DNA of 64,000 nt from CAINVV01 sp037137375 (GCA_037137375.1 JBAXKJ010000027.1:1-64000); one strand, 5' to 3'; shown: positions 29,346-39,900, counted from the stretch's first letter. Translations and numbers: made by a program. Notes: generated by a model from the sequence alone, not told the origin.

Positions 29346-29558
29346 TTATTTCCCAATTATGCTATTTACAGCATCCCAATTTACTGCACCTCCTTGTTTC
29401 TCAAACATTTTCAGCTGAGTTTCCAACATGGTCTGTTGAATCTTAATGAGTTGGTTAATCTTCCAATACCAGCAGAACAGCTCTCTTAGCAAGAAGAAAA
29501 GACCCACCACAATTACAATACCAAGGACAATTCCTCCGATAGCACTTGCATCATTCAT
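29346..29558 (-). CDS. Small single-span membrane protein
   Basis: A 70-residue protein with one N-terminal transmembrane helix (about 8-27), then an amphipathic, Gln-rich segment (35-55) that may form a coiled coil, and a short tail. I do not recognise a named family. Its reality is supported by a textbook Bacteroidota promoter at 29587-29617, just upstream of the ATG at 29558. Confidence 0.65.
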   Translation of the reverse strand: MNDASAIGGIVLGIVIVVGLFFLLRELFCWYWKINQLIKIQQTMLETQLKMFEKQGGAVNWDAVNSIIGK

Positions 29559-29586
29559 TTTTTCATAGATTTTAGTTAATAATAAC

Positions 29587-29617
29587 CAAAGCTAATAAAC
29601 TGATTATTAAGAACAAA
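29587..29617 (-). promoter_or_regulatory. Bacteroidota promoter, TTTG-N19-TAGCTTTG
   Basis: On the minus strand, TTTG (29617-29614), a 19-base spacer and TAGCTTTG (29594-29587) match the -33/-7 consensus of the primary sigma factor exactly. Transcription would start about 20 bases before the ATG of the 70-residue membrane protein. Confidence 0.75.
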
Positions 29618-29714
29618 TTAGTTTGGAATAAAATTTTCTGCTAATTGCATTTTTTTGAGGTGGACATTTTTTCAGTGATGATTATGAGAATATTTTTTTG
29701 TGATTATTCGGATT

Positions 29715-29754
29715 AGTCGTGTTCGTCTCCCACCGGGTTAAAACCCTCATTTAC
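29715..29754 (+). repeat. Diverged intergenic repeat, copy A
   Basis: A 40-base element containing a GGGTT-AA-AACCC hairpin. It matches copy B (31288-31327) at 30 of 40 positions without gaps. The two copies bracket the protease remnant and the toxin-antitoxin pair. Function unknown; it may be a REP-like element. Confidence 0.5.
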
Positions 29755-29810
29755 GAGACAGGTCAAACTTAGCGGCATTGGGATATTTTGCAAAAAGCAA
29801 TACGTAATTA

Positions 29811-30132
29811 TTAAAAAGACAAAGTGGAGGAATTATCGTATCTATTATAAATTGAGACGCCATATTGCATGACATCACGACCAACTAAACATTGAATGTG
29901 TTGCGTTTGCAGTAGAGCTTCAGTAACTACGATAGATGCAATATTAATACTAGTTGGGAAAATCAACTGAACATCAAACTGATAACAAATGATATTTGTA
30001 GACGAAGGTGTGTTTATTAGAGTCGTTCCAACAGGTTGAATGCCAAGGGTAGCGGACAAGACCTTGACTTATTTCTGTTCCTGTTGCTCCGGTGTTATCA
30101 GCATTTACAAATGTCTTAGAAGTGTCAAAATA
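29811..30132 (-). pseudogene. Frameshifted remnant of a retropepsin-like aspartic protease
   Basis: Two overlapping minus-strand frames read like one clan AA aspartic protease. The upstream frame (about 30132-30060) gives a DNTGATGTEISQGLV segment, close to a DTGA active-site motif. The downstream frame (30059-29811) gives GIQPVGTTLINTPS and then CLVGRDVMQYGV, the usual second half of such proteins. The join needs a +1 shift near 30060. A stop closes the first frame just upstream, so the N-terminus is lost too. No ATG begins the second frame. It is probably decayed. Confidence 0.5.
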
Positions 30133-30136
30133 TTAG

Positions 30137-30144
30137 TACTTTTG
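30137..30144 (+). promoter_or_regulatory. -7 box of the toxin-antitoxin promoter (TACTTTTG)
   Basis: An exact TAnnTTTG match 21 bases before the antitoxin ATG. No TTTG lies at the right distance upstream, so the -33 element is weak or absent, as is common for autoregulated operons. Confidence 0.4.
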
Positions 30145-30165
30145 TGTTGATTTAAGTACAAGGCC

Positions 30166-30426
30166 ATGAATACCCAGACAATATCGATTGATTTTCCTTC
30201 TGACATCCTTTTGGCTCTTAATGAGAATGAAACCGAACTTAAAAAGGATATTAAAATCTCCTTGGCTATTCGATTATATCAACTTAAGAAATTGACAATT
30301 GGTAAAGCCGCGCAACTATCTGGATTATCAAGATATGATTTCGAGACCTTACTTGCGGAGCATGAGATTCCCATATCAAATCTATCCCTTGATGATGTGC
30401 TGGGTGATTCCTTGAAACTTAGATAG
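30166..30426 (+). CDS. UPF0175-family antitoxin
   Basis: An 86-residue protein of the UPF0175 family, with a short beta N-terminus (TISIDFPSDIL) and a helix-turn-helix-like C-terminal half (TIGKAAQLSGLSRYDFETLL). Proteins of this family are encoded directly upstream of PIN-domain DUF3368 toxins and act as antitoxins that also bind the operator. The stop is one base before the next ATG (TAG-g-ATG), so the pair is translationally coupled. Confidence 0.82.
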   Translation: MNTQTISIDFPSDILLALNENETELKKDIKISLAIRLYQLKKLTIGKAAQLSGLSRYDFETLLAEHEIPISNLSLDDVLGDSLKLR

Positions 30427-30427
30427 G

Positions 30428-30925
30428 ATGAAGGGAATAGTAATTGCTGATTCAGGACCTATTTTTTCTTTAGCTCTTATCGATAAACTTGAGCTGCTTG
30501 ATTCTCTTTTTGATGATATTCTTATACCGCCAGCAGTTTGGAATGAGATTTCAGCGGATGAGACTAAACCATTCTACGATCGAGTTTGTAATTATTTTAA
30601 GGATAGGGTTAAGCATACCACAGGTTTCAACGAGCTGACTTTTATAATGGGTTATGGCGAGTCGGAATCAGTAATACTTTATAATGAAGTAGAAGCAGAT
30701 TTCTTGTTGATTGATGACAAAAAGGCAAGAAGCATCGCTGAGAATCTTGGTGTAAAATGTATTGGCACAATTGGATTACTATCAGCTGCAAAGGATAAAG
30801 GTTATATTGTTGCCTTACGACCCATATTTGAAGACTTTCTTACTCATCAGCGCTATTATTCAATTGACCTATTAAACGCTATCCTGTTAAGAAAGAATGA
30901 AGAATCTTTAAACTTCAAATCATAG
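30428..30925 (+). CDS. DUF3368 PIN-domain toxin (VapC-like)
   Basis: A 165-residue protein of the DUF3368 PIN-like group, probably a ribonuclease toxin. The expected acidic residues are seen in the N-terminal IADSGP (Asp8), the WNEI motif, the GYGES motif and the LLIDDKKAR motif (Asp near 100). Expression is coupled to the UPF0175 antitoxin immediately upstream. The target RNA is unknown. A small hairpin (30925-30943) follows the stop. Confidence 0.82.
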   Translation: MKGIVIADSGPIFSLALIDKLELLDSLFDDILIPPAVWNEISADETKPFYDRVCNYFKDRVKHTTGFNELTFIMGYGESESVILYNEVEADFLLIDDKKARSIAENLGVKCIGTIGLLSAAKDKGYIVALRPIFEDFLTHQRYYSIDLLNAILLRKNEESLNFKS

Positions 30926-30943
30926 CAAACTCTGACTGTTTGC
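30925..30943 (+). terminator. Weak hairpin after the toxin gene
   Basis: A 6-bp stem (GCAAAC / GTTTGC) with a 7-base loop begins at the stop codon of the toxin gene and is followed by an AT-rich stretch without a clean T run. It may be a weak terminator. Confidence 0.3.
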
Positions 30944-31287
30944 AATCATTTTATGAAGATGATTTCTTTGTATCTAAGGCAAAGTAAAAAATACAATAGA
31001 AAAAATCAATAAGAAAAAAAACCGCTGGCGCAGAGTGTGTCCTGAAGCGAACGGACTAATTTTGCAATAAAGAACGTTTTATGAAATGCCATACAAAAGA
31101 TGAAGGGGCTTCTGAGAGGGAATGATTGTTCGTTGGCAAATTGCAAGAATAGTCAACACTCTATATACTGGAGATTTGTAACCTTATTTCATTTATACGC
31201 CCTACCCCGGGACCATCAAGCTCATCTCATTTGAATCATTTGGCTTTAACCTAACTTCCACCTGCCTTAACCACTGCCCTTTGGAGT

Positions 31288-31327
31288 AGTTGTGTTTGTC
31301 TCCCTTCGAATTAAAACCTGGGTTTAC
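31288..31327 (+). repeat. Diverged intergenic repeat, copy B
   Basis: Matches copy A (29715-29754) at 30 of 40 positions. Best conserved are the GTCTCCC and TTAAAACC blocks. The copy lies between the toxin gene and the SusC gene. Confidence 0.5.
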
Positions 31328-31350
31328 CAACACTGGTCTTGCCTTATTAG

Positions 31351-31542
31351 AATAAATTACTGCTTAAAAAATATTATAATGAATGTGCTAACCTTGCAGA
31401 GGAGCATGGATCGCATGAAAAGTATGGCAAGACCGATAGATATTTATTTGTCAATTCTGTCTGGATGACCCGCCGTGCAATGTTCCAATTAAATTTTTGC
31501 TTTTTTAAGTTTTTTGGGGCAGTTTCATGTACGAAGAACTGA
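31351..31542 (+). pseudogene. Short coding-like fragment of unknown origin
   Basis: A 63-codon frame without a start codon, opening right after a TAG at 31348 and ending at a TGA. The first 45 codons look coding: they include KKYYNECANLAEEHG and DRYLFVNSVWMTRRAM, with charged and aromatic residues evenly placed. The last 18 codons become Phe-rich and low-quality. I do not recognise the family. It is probably what is left of a gene. Confidence 0.3.
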
Positions 31543-31867
31543 AAACGATCCAGCGGACATAGATGCACTTCATCTCAGTGGTAAGTCAATAACTCCGTAG
31601 ATTAAAAAAAAATTAAAATTGTAAATTTTCGGACGAGTCCAATTAATTTCTTCTATATTTATCATCGGAAAAAAATGCGACCCCTGGTGTCACTAACAGC
31701 CAGATTAACATGCCATCTTAACCGTGTAAAGATTCAACTTGTGATCATTCAACTTAATTCAGATAATGCAATCGGATTGTATTGTCATTTAAATTTTTGT
31801 CTGACGTGACCTAAAAAACACTTCTTATACAAGATCTAACTATCGTTAATTTCAAACAGAACTGTCA

Positions 31868-34800
31868 ATGAAAAAAAATCAAAGTTTGCACTTCTTTTCA
31901 TCAGGAGGTCGTAAGCAAATTCCTTTAAAGCTCAAATTGCTTTCTGTGCTATTATTTTCGGTTCTTGCCTCTCTGGCAGCTGTCGGAAATATGCCGCCGG
32001 CAAAACCAGGCCAAGTGCTGAGCCAGGCCGGACAACAGAGAAAGATCACGGGTAAAGTAAGTGATGCCACCGGAGCAGGAATTCCTGGGGCTACCATCCT
32101 TGTAAAAGGCTCAACGGTAGGGACAATTGCCGATTTTGACGGCAATTTTACTTTAGCGCTTCCTGAAAATGCGACAACTCTTGTGGTGAGTTTTGTGGGA
32201 ATGATCACCAAAGAAATTCCAATTAATCTGGCTGATTCTTATCTGGTGACCCTTTCTGACACAACTATTGGTGTGGAGGAAGTTGTTATCGTTGGTTACG
32301 GCGTACAAAAGAAAGAGAGTGTAGTTGGTGCTATCACGCAAGTAAACAACCAGGCTTTGATGCGATCTGGTACTTCCAATGTCACTAACGCCATAGCAGG
32401 AAAGCTTTCCGGAGTATTAACCATCCAGCAAACGGGTGAGCCGGGGAATGATGACTCTGAAGTTATTATTCGCGGTGTATCCAGTTGGAACGGAAGCGCT
32501 CCACTCACGCTGGTGGACGGGGTAGAGCGTGACTACAAAGATTTGAACCCTGATGAGATCGCTACTGTTTCAGTTTTAAAGGATGCCTCCTCTACAGCTG
32601 TATTTGGGGCGAAAGGCGCGAATGGTGTAATTATTGTCACAACCAAACGTGGTTCCCTGGGTAAACCACAGATGAGTTTCACTGCTTCATACGGTTTAAA
32701 TAAAGCTACGAGAATGCCGGACTTTATTGATTCTTACACAACCATGTCGCTATTAAATGTTGCCCGGATGAATGGGCAGCAATTTCAACTGCTGACTCCC
32801 CAAAATATCCTGAATGAATACCGTAATCCTTCAACCCCGCTCAATTCACTGCAATATCCAAATGTGGACTGGTTTAAATTATTAACCCGCAAGTTTTCAC
32901 CAACCTCAAATGCAAATTTCAATGTCCAGGGTGGCACTGATTTTGTCAAGTATTTTTGCTCTTTAGGGTGGTATCATCAAAGCGATTTTTTCAAATCATA
33001 CAATCTAGGGTATGATGACACCCGCTATCACTACGATCGGTTCAACTATCGTGCAAACATTGATTTTACGCTGACAAAGACAACCCAATTATCTCTGAAC
33101 GTAGGTGGCGAAGTAGGAATAAAAAATCAGCAGGGAAATTCACCCTGGAGAGATCTTTATTCAACCTCTCCTGCCAGGTTTCCTGCCTATTTCCCCGAAT
33201 GGGTTTTGGAACAGGTTCCTGACCTCGATTATCCAAATGCCACAGGTATCAGACAGGCGGCTTCTTTTGGCGAATATACGGGAAACCCATATAACACCAT
33301 GAACAGTGGCACCTTTGATCAATACCTGGATTCAAAGTTATTTACCGACTTGTATGTTGATCAGAAGCTGGACGGAATTATAAAAGGATTATCACTCAAA
33401 GCAAAAGTATCCTTAAGTACTTATTACAGGAACCAATCACTTTATGCTGATTACAGTTTTCCACAATATCTGCTCAATTATGACAACATCGGCAAAGTCG
33501 ATCCAACTACTGGTAAACCGCTGAATCCATGGAGCAGAAATGGGCAGGGAAATGAAGTTTACAATCAGGGTATTCTGGACATAAATGTAGGAGGATTACA
33601 GGATGATTATTATCGTGACCTTTATTATGAGTTCGGTTTTAATTATAAGAACAGCTTCGGAAAGCACTCTGTAAGCGGATTGGCATTAATGAACCGTCAG
33701 CAGAAAAACGCGGGCTCCGATTTTCCCTATTATAATGAAGCGCTTGTGGGCAGAGCAACTTACGATTATTCCAATAAATATTTAGTTGAGATCAACGTTG
33801 GTTATTCGGGATCAGAAAGGTTCTCTCCAAATAACAGGTTCGGATTTTTCCCATCGGGTGCCGTCGGTTGGGTGGCATCTGAAGAAGCTTTCATTAAAAA
33901 GGCATTGCCTTGGATGAGTAAACTTAAGTTTCGATATTCCGATGGTTTGGTAGGTAATGATTACGCTTCGAGCAGGTGGCTTTATATCAGTGATTATTAT
34001 ACGAGTAGTGGTGTCATTCTGGAAGACAAAGGTGCAAATGCAAATGCTCAATGGGAGCAGGCACGCAAGAGAGATCTGGGAGTCGAGATTGGCCTCTTTA
34101 AAAACACTTTCACCGTTAATGTCGATTTATTTAATGAATACCGGAACAAGATGTTGCTGAGTCCCCGTAACGTTACCATGTTAGTTGGCAATTCATTCAA
34201 AGATCTTAATCTGGGAAGCATGAAAAAACAAGGCTTTGAAGTGGAATTGGAGTTCAATAAAACCACAGCCTCAAAGGTTACTTACTATTCAAAAGGAATT
34301 TTTGGATTTAATGAGAACAGGATCATATTCAAGGATGACTACCTTAACGCGCCTGAATACTCAAAGAACGCAGATAAGCCCGTCGATGCCCAGTTAAACG
34401 GTGTATTATTGACCGGCAGCGGTTATTATACATCAGTGAATGACATTCACAATAACCCTTCGCCAATAGCCCTCGAGAAACTGAATACCGGAGATTATAA
34501 ATTTTTAGATTACACGGCAGACGGCGTCATTTCGGATGTGGATAAATATCCGATTAAAGGATCGAGTTATCCGCCAATTACCTACTCTCTCTCATCCGGC
34601 ATTAGTTATAAGGGTTTTGAGTTTAACTTCATGTTTCAGGGCAATGTAGGAAAGTATGTCGTTTATAACCAGACCTATGAAGCGGAGTTTATCAAAGGTG
34701 ATTACCGTGTGCACTCCTCCCAACTTGACTATTGGACGCCTAACAATCAGGATGTAAACCATTCAACTTTGCATTACAGCGGAAGCGGAAGCGCTGACAT

Positions 34801-35092
34801 TCTTTTCTGGGGTGGAGGTGAAGCCAATAGCGGGTACAACATCATGGTCGAAAATCGCTTTTGGAGAAATGCTGATTATCTTCGGTTGAAAGAGATTTAT
34901 CTCGGTTATAGTTTCGAATCTTCCGTACTCAAGCATTATGCAGGGATCTCAAAAATCAATGTTTATGCCACGGCAAACAATGTGGTCACCTTCACAAAAC
35001 TTATCGAAGGTGATCCCGAACGAAAGGATTTCCAGCAGGGATTCTATCCGCAAATGAGCAGCACAATTATTGGTTTGAAGTTTAATTTCTAA
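31868..35092 (+). CDS. susC-like: SusC-family TonB-dependent transporter (tandem pair 1)
   Basis: A 1074-residue outer-membrane pore. It has an unusually long N-terminus (about 45 residues before the mature part) with a charged stretch ahead of the hydrophobic signal. A carboxypeptidase regulatory-like domain follows (about 58-135, KITGKVSDATG), then the plug with EEVVIVGYG and KDASSTAVFGAKGANG, then a barrel ending in NF. Its susD partner starts 17 bases later. No CAZyme gene lies in this plus-strand unit, so the cargo is unknown; a pectin fragment is a guess from the neighbourhood. Confidence 0.95.
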   Translation: MKKNQSLHFFSSGGRKQIPLKLKLLSVLLFSVLASLAAVGNMPPAKPGQVLSQAGQQRKITGKVSDATGAGIPGATILVKGSTVGTIADFDGNFTLALPENATTLVVSFVGMITKEIPINLADSYLVTLSDTTIGVEEVVIVGYGVQKKESVVGAITQVNNQALMRSGTSNVTNAIAGKLSGVLTIQQTGEPGNDDSEVIIRGVSSWNGSAPLTLVDGVERDYKDLNPDEIATVSVLKDASSTAVFGAKGANGVIIVTTKRGSLGKPQMSFTASYGLNKATRMPDFIDSYTTMSLLNVARMNGQQFQLLTPQNILNEYRNPSTPLNSLQYPNVDWFKLLTRKFSPTSNANFNVQGGTDFVKYFCSLGWYHQSDFFKSYNLGYDDTRYHYDRFNYRANIDFTLTKTTQLSLNVGGEVGIKNQQGNSPWRDLYSTSPARFPAYFPEWVLEQVPDLDYPNATGIRQAASFGEYTGNPYNTMNSGTFDQYLDSKLFTDLYVDQKLDGIIKGLSLKAKVSLSTYYRNQSLYADYSFPQYLLNYDNIGKVDPTTGKPLNPWSRNGQGNEVYNQGILDINVGGLQDDYYRDLYYEFGFNYKNSFGKHSVSGLALMNRQQKNAGSDFPYYNEALVGRATYDYSNKYLVEINVGYSGSERFSPNNRFGFFPSGAVGWVASEEAFIKKALPWMSKLKFRYSDGLVGNDYASSRWLYISDYYTSSGVILEDKGANANAQWEQARKRDLGVEIGLFKNTFTVNVDLFNEYRNKMLLSPRNVTMLVGNSFKDLNLGSMKKQGFEVELEFNKTTASKVTYYSKGIFGFNENRIIFKDDYLNAPEYSKNADKPVDAQLNGVLLTGSGYYTSVNDIHNNPSPIALEKLNTGDYKFLDYTADGVISDVDKYPIKGSSYPPITYSLSSGISYKGFEFNFMFQGNVGKYVVYNQTYEAEFIKGDYRVHSSQLDYWTPNNQDVNHSTLHYSGSGSADILFWGGGEANSGYNIMVENRFWRNADYLRLKEIYLGYSFESSVLKHYAGISKINVYATANNVVTFTKLIEGDPERKDFQQGFYPQMSSTIIGLKFNF

Positions 35093-35109
35093 TCTTAAAA
35101 ATTTCAACA

Positions 35110-36933
35110 ATGAAAAAATATATCATTATCATCTTATGCAGCGGATTAATCTTGGGCTCCATGTCATCCTGCCTCAAAAGCTTTCTCGATAAGGCACCTG
35201 AGTCAGGATTGACGGAGGAAGATGTTTTCAGTAAATATGAGAACTTCAAGAAATTCTTTGAGGCAGTATATTCGGGACCAACCTATAGTATCAAGACAGG
35301 ATTCTCGCTTTACTTCAGTTATTGGGATCAAAAATATACCTGGGATGCACTCACTGATATGAGTGACCAGGGACGATTGATGGAAGGGCAGACCGTCAAA
35401 GGCGGGCAGATCTCTTCTATCGTTAACAAATATACCTATGATACCAGCCGGCGACCAATCCTCGCATCAATGTTTTATAGCATAAGGATTTGCAATCTTG
35501 CATTACAAAATATACATCTGTTGAAAGATGCCACACAGGCAGACATTGATGATTACACTGCGCAAGCACATTTTATCCGGGCGTTTTCGCACTTTACCCT
35601 TTTTAAAATTTGGGGCCCGATGCCTTACCTTACAAAAGCGTTAGGACCTGACGATCAATGGGACATTCCCCGTCTTTCTAAACACGAAACGCTGATAAAA
35701 ATTGCTGCAGATTTAGATACGGCCATTACTTTTTATAAAAAGGCTAATACTATGCGCCGGGATAACCCTGTTTATGGGGGTGCCGGTCACCTCAATCACC
35801 CGGATTTATACAAACCAAACGGAGCAGCAGCCATGGGATTGAAGGGCAGGGTATTGCTTTATGCAGCCAGTCCGCTAAATAATGAACTCGGTGTTAAAGA
35901 CTGGGAGGCTGCAGCCAAAGCCAATTGGGAAGCTATTCAGGCTGCCGAGCAATTTGGTTACTTCCTGCTAAGCGCTAACGATTACAAACTAAATTATGTC
36001 GGCACACGATATTCTGATGAGCAGTTGTGGGGATGGTCTGCCAGTAACCAGGCTTATAACGCTGGAAATCTTGCAGCCCTTTCAAATGGAGTCTTTGCCT
36101 CCAGTAAAGCGAGTAATTCGGGTGAATGTCCGACACAAAATATGGTTGACAGATTTGAAACCGCCAATGGTGAACCATTGAACACAGACGCCGACCGTCA
36201 GATTGCCATTGCCGCCGGCCATTATAAGGATCAGGATCCTTATGCCAACAGGGATCCTAGATTTTATATCGATATCATCTATAACGACGCACCGATTGCG
36301 GGATATGGCACCGCCAAAATTTACAATCAGTTGGTTAATGGCGTAACTGTCTGGAGCCAGCTTTTGGACCAAACCTACCTCGGTATTACCCAAACCGGTT
36401 ACTATCAGCGAAAATTGTGGGGCGACCAGAGTGTAAATAATAAAGTTCAACCACTTTGTACCGATCCGATCATACGCCTGGGAGAGCTTTATCTGAATTA
36501 TGCGGAGGCGACAAATGAGGCTTACGGCCCGAACGGTGCGGCTCCCGGGGCATCAATGTCGGCGGTTCAGGCGATAAACAAGATAAGGTCTAAAGTCGGA
36601 ATGACTAATGTATTGCCACAGTTCACTATTTCCACGAGTACCTTCAGACCACGCGTAAAAAACGAACGAATCGTTGAATTGTGCTTCGAAGGTCATCATT
36701 TCTTCGACATTCGCCGGTGGAAGGATGCTCCGGTATTAATGTCCGGTCTCCTGACCGGGATGGATATTCAAAAGGTAAATGTAAGTAATGATTATCCCAA
36801 AGGATACATTTACACCCGAAAAAACCTTCCGCCCGAACGTCAGGTAAGATGGAAGGATGCCATGTATTACTTACCTTTCAATACCTCGGATAATTACAAG
36901 ATGAAAAAATTCGTTCCCAACGAAGTTTGGTAA
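35110..36933 (+). CDS. susD-like: SusD-family glycan-binding lipoprotein (tandem pair 1)
   Basis: A 607-residue surface lipoprotein with lipobox SMSSC (Cys21). The helical SusD core is evident: the LDKAPESGL start, an HFIRAFSHFTLFKIWG helix, YLNYAEATNEA, and the C-terminal RIVELCFEGHHFFDIRRW motif. It pairs with the SusC gene 17 bases upstream and is followed 23 bases later by a second, different SusC. Confidence 0.94.
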   Translation: MKKYIIIILCSGLILGSMSSCLKSFLDKAPESGLTEEDVFSKYENFKKFFEAVYSGPTYSIKTGFSLYFSYWDQKYTWDALTDMSDQGRLMEGQTVKGGQISSIVNKYTYDTSRRPILASMFYSIRICNLALQNIHLLKDATQADIDDYTAQAHFIRAFSHFTLFKIWGPMPYLTKALGPDDQWDIPRLSKHETLIKIAADLDTAITFYKKANTMRRDNPVYGGAGHLNHPDLYKPNGAAAMGLKGRVLLYAASPLNNELGVKDWEAAAKANWEAIQAAEQFGYFLLSANDYKLNYVGTRYSDEQLWGWSASNQAYNAGNLAALSNGVFASSKASNSGECPTQNMVDRFETANGEPLNTDADRQIAIAAGHYKDQDPYANRDPRFYIDIIYNDAPIAGYGTAKIYNQLVNGVTVWSQLLDQTYLGITQTGYYQRKLWGDQSVNNKVQPLCTDPIIRLGELYLNYAEATNEAYGPNGAAPGASMSAVQAINKIRSKVGMTNVLPQFTISTSTFRPRVKNERIVELCFEGHHFFDIRRWKDAPVLMSGLLTGMDIQKVNVSNDYPKGYIYTRKNLPPERQVRWKDAMYYLPFNTSDNYKMKKFVPNEVW

Positions 36934-36956
36934 CACTTAACCTAAAAATTAAAATT

Positions 36957-39900
36957 ATGATATTTCCTCCTATATTTTTTCAAAAATTCAGGTTTATCGG
37001 CATACTGGTGCTCTGCCTGCTACTTTCCGGAAGTGTTCAGGCACAGAAAAAAGCGGCCAAAAAGTTAAAGACTGGTCAGATAAGCATGACTGTCGTGGAC
37101 GAAAAGAACAAAACCGTTCCGAGTGCCCGGGTGGTGGTTGGTGAAGGAATTGTTCATACCGAAACCGATGCCAACGGAATGGTCTCTTTTCAGGCCTTCC
37201 CTACTGATTTTGTTACTGTTTCATCTCCAGGGTTCGAAAAGACTGTGGTCCTGGTAGAAAATCTGATAACGGAAAGCCAGGTAATACTGGTTAAATCAAA
37301 ATTTTTAATGACCTCTGATGATGATGTTCCACTTCCGTTTATGACACTAAAAAAGCGCAATATTACCGGTAGTTCAAAGGTCTTGTCTGGGAATGATTTA
37401 GATAAATATCCGTCAACAGATCTTAGAAATTCCTTGACAGGATTGTATTCCGGACTCGATGTTGTTGAAAGATATGGCACTACCGGAATGAGTGCTGAGG
37501 AAAAATTAGGAAATTTCGGGGCGATGGAAAAAGTGAATCTTTATATGAGAGGAAGGAGTCCGATTTTTATCATCGATGATGTACCTACGGATATCACCGA
37601 AATGCAATTAGACCCACAGGAGATCGAATCAGCTACGATCCTCAAGGATATTGTCGCCAAGACCATGTTTGGACCACAGGCTGCTGATGGTGCCATCTTC
37701 ATCAAGACTAAGCGGGGCAAAAAGCATGAGCGGATTCTGAATGTAAATGCGGAATATGGTATTAGTCAGATTGACAGGTTCCCTGGATTCGTTTCAGGTT
37801 CGGAGTATGCTACCCTAAATAATTTAGCCAGGAAAAACAGTGGTCTGACTCCAAATTACACTGACAATGCAATTTCAAAATTTGCGCTGAACAATCCCTA
37901 TGACATGTATTTCCCAAGTAGCAACTTCAGGGAATTAATGCTCAAGAATCAAAAGTCGTTCAGAAGGGCCAATGTCTCATCCCAAGGTGGCAATGATGTC
38001 GTGCAATACTATGCCAACCTGGCTTATGACGGCGATGGAGACATCTATAAAATTGGGAAACATTCTTCCTTCGACAGGATCAGCACACGTGCCAATCTCG
38101 ATATCCGGATCAATGAATTGATAAAAGTTCAATTCGATTTTTACGGAGGGTTTTCGACAAGAAGCTCCCCGAATTATGGCTATGATGCTGATTACGGCGT
38201 TGATAACACTAATGATGCGACATTGGATATTTATGAATTAGACCGACTGCTGGACGATATCACCTCTATCCCGCCAATTGCATTTCCTATATATGCCAAT
38301 AACGATCCATCACTAAAAAAGCCATGGTATGGAGTGAGCAGTTCCACCTTCACAAATAACCCTGTTGGTCGACTGGTCAATAATGGATATTACAATGAAA
38401 CAGGCAGATCAGGAAATACTTCCCTGAATCTTTATTACGACCTGAAGAACTTCCTTCCGGGACTGAAATCTAAAACTTTCGTTGGTTTTCAAGCATATAA
38501 TCTTTTGCGAATTGGAAAGGAAGAAGACTATATCGCCTATTTTACAACTCCTGCTCTAACAACAGCAGGGAAAGACACCATTTTACTCACTAAATCACAC
38601 GATGGCGTAGATATGCCCGGTCAGGCCAAATTGCATGACTATTATTATCAGCGCTTCGGAGTCTATCAAACATTCAGTTACGACAAGTCCGTTGGAGATC
38701 ACAATCTTCAATCTTCACTGACCTATTACATTTCGAAAACGTCTCTTAATGGGATTGAAGAACCACGACGTCAGCAAAATGGAGTCGTTAGCGGAATTTA
38801 TACTTATAAAGACAAGCTCAGTGTTCATGGTGTTGCAAACTATGCAGGCACTTACAGTTTCGCCAAAGGGAAACGATATGCCTTGTTTCCTGCAATCGGC
38901 GTTGGTTGGGTAGTATCGGAGGAGAAATTTATGTCAAAATATCAATTTGTCGACTTTCTGAAAGTGCGTGCAGAAATCGGAAGTGTCGGATACGAGGCAA
39001 ATACAGCTCCTTACTATTACAATAGCGTGATAACTTACAACACTAGTGGAACAAAATTCGGTCCGGCGCCTACCGGATACTGGTTTGGAAGTGCTGAAGA
39101 TAAAACACAGTATCAGACTTATCCAAGCAGAACCGGTAATCCTGATATCACATGGGAGACACGAAAAGAAATGAGTGCAGGAATTGAGGCTATCTTGTTT
39201 AAACGGAAATTATCGGTGGAGGTAAATTATTACAACAATCTACGTGATGGAATGATCACACAGCTTTCTAATGTATTACCCTATACGGCAGGATTATCGG
39301 GTGCCAAACCATATTTCAACTACAACAAGACCAGGTATATGGGAATCGAGAGTTCGATTCAATACAGCGATAAAATCGGAAAACTTGGGCTCTCGATTGG
39401 TGGAAATGCTACGACGCAAAAATCTGAGATCGTGAAGCTTGATGAACCTAATTACCGTTTCCCCTATCAAAGCAAAGTTGGACAATCGGCCAATGCCTAC
39501 TATGGACAAACCTATATCGGAAAGTTTGAAACCGATGCGGATGCCCTTGTAATTCCGCAGCTATATGATGCCGTACTTCATGCCGGAGATCTAAAATACA
39601 AAGACATGAACGGCGATGGTGTCGTGGATGACAATGATATCAGTAATATCGGCAATACCAGTCCAAAGCTCTTCTATTCAGTTAATACTACTTTAAGTTA
39701 CAAAGGATTTGACTTTACCCTGATCGGTACAGGTCGCGCATTTTTCGATATTGCCATGACCAATAAATATTTTTGGAATGGCTGGGGAGACAATACCTAT
39801 TCCAATTTTGTAAAAAACAATATTGGCGGAGTCTATCCCCGACTAACATATAACAAGGTGGAAAATAATTTTAAGGCGTCTAATTTTTGGTTAACCAAGG

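Larger units (their letters stand above)
30944..31867. other. AT-rich intergenic region with gene remnants
   Basis: About 920 bases without an intact gene. It contains the diverged repeat copy B (31288-31327), an open coding-like fragment (31351-31542) and, at the 3' end, the leader of the SusC gene at 31868. A stretch near 31021-31060 is GC-richer than its surroundings. No tRNA, insertion-sequence ends or complete promoter were recognised. Confidence 0.5.

Noticed and set aside
31021..31060. A GC-richer stretch after the toxin gene resembling repeat DNA tied to transposases
   Set aside because: I could find no second copy or inverted partner in the window, so a mobile-element call is not supported.
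31374..31568. A 64-codon minus-strand frame in the intergenic region
   Set aside because: The opposite strand has the better coding character over the same bases (31351-31542).
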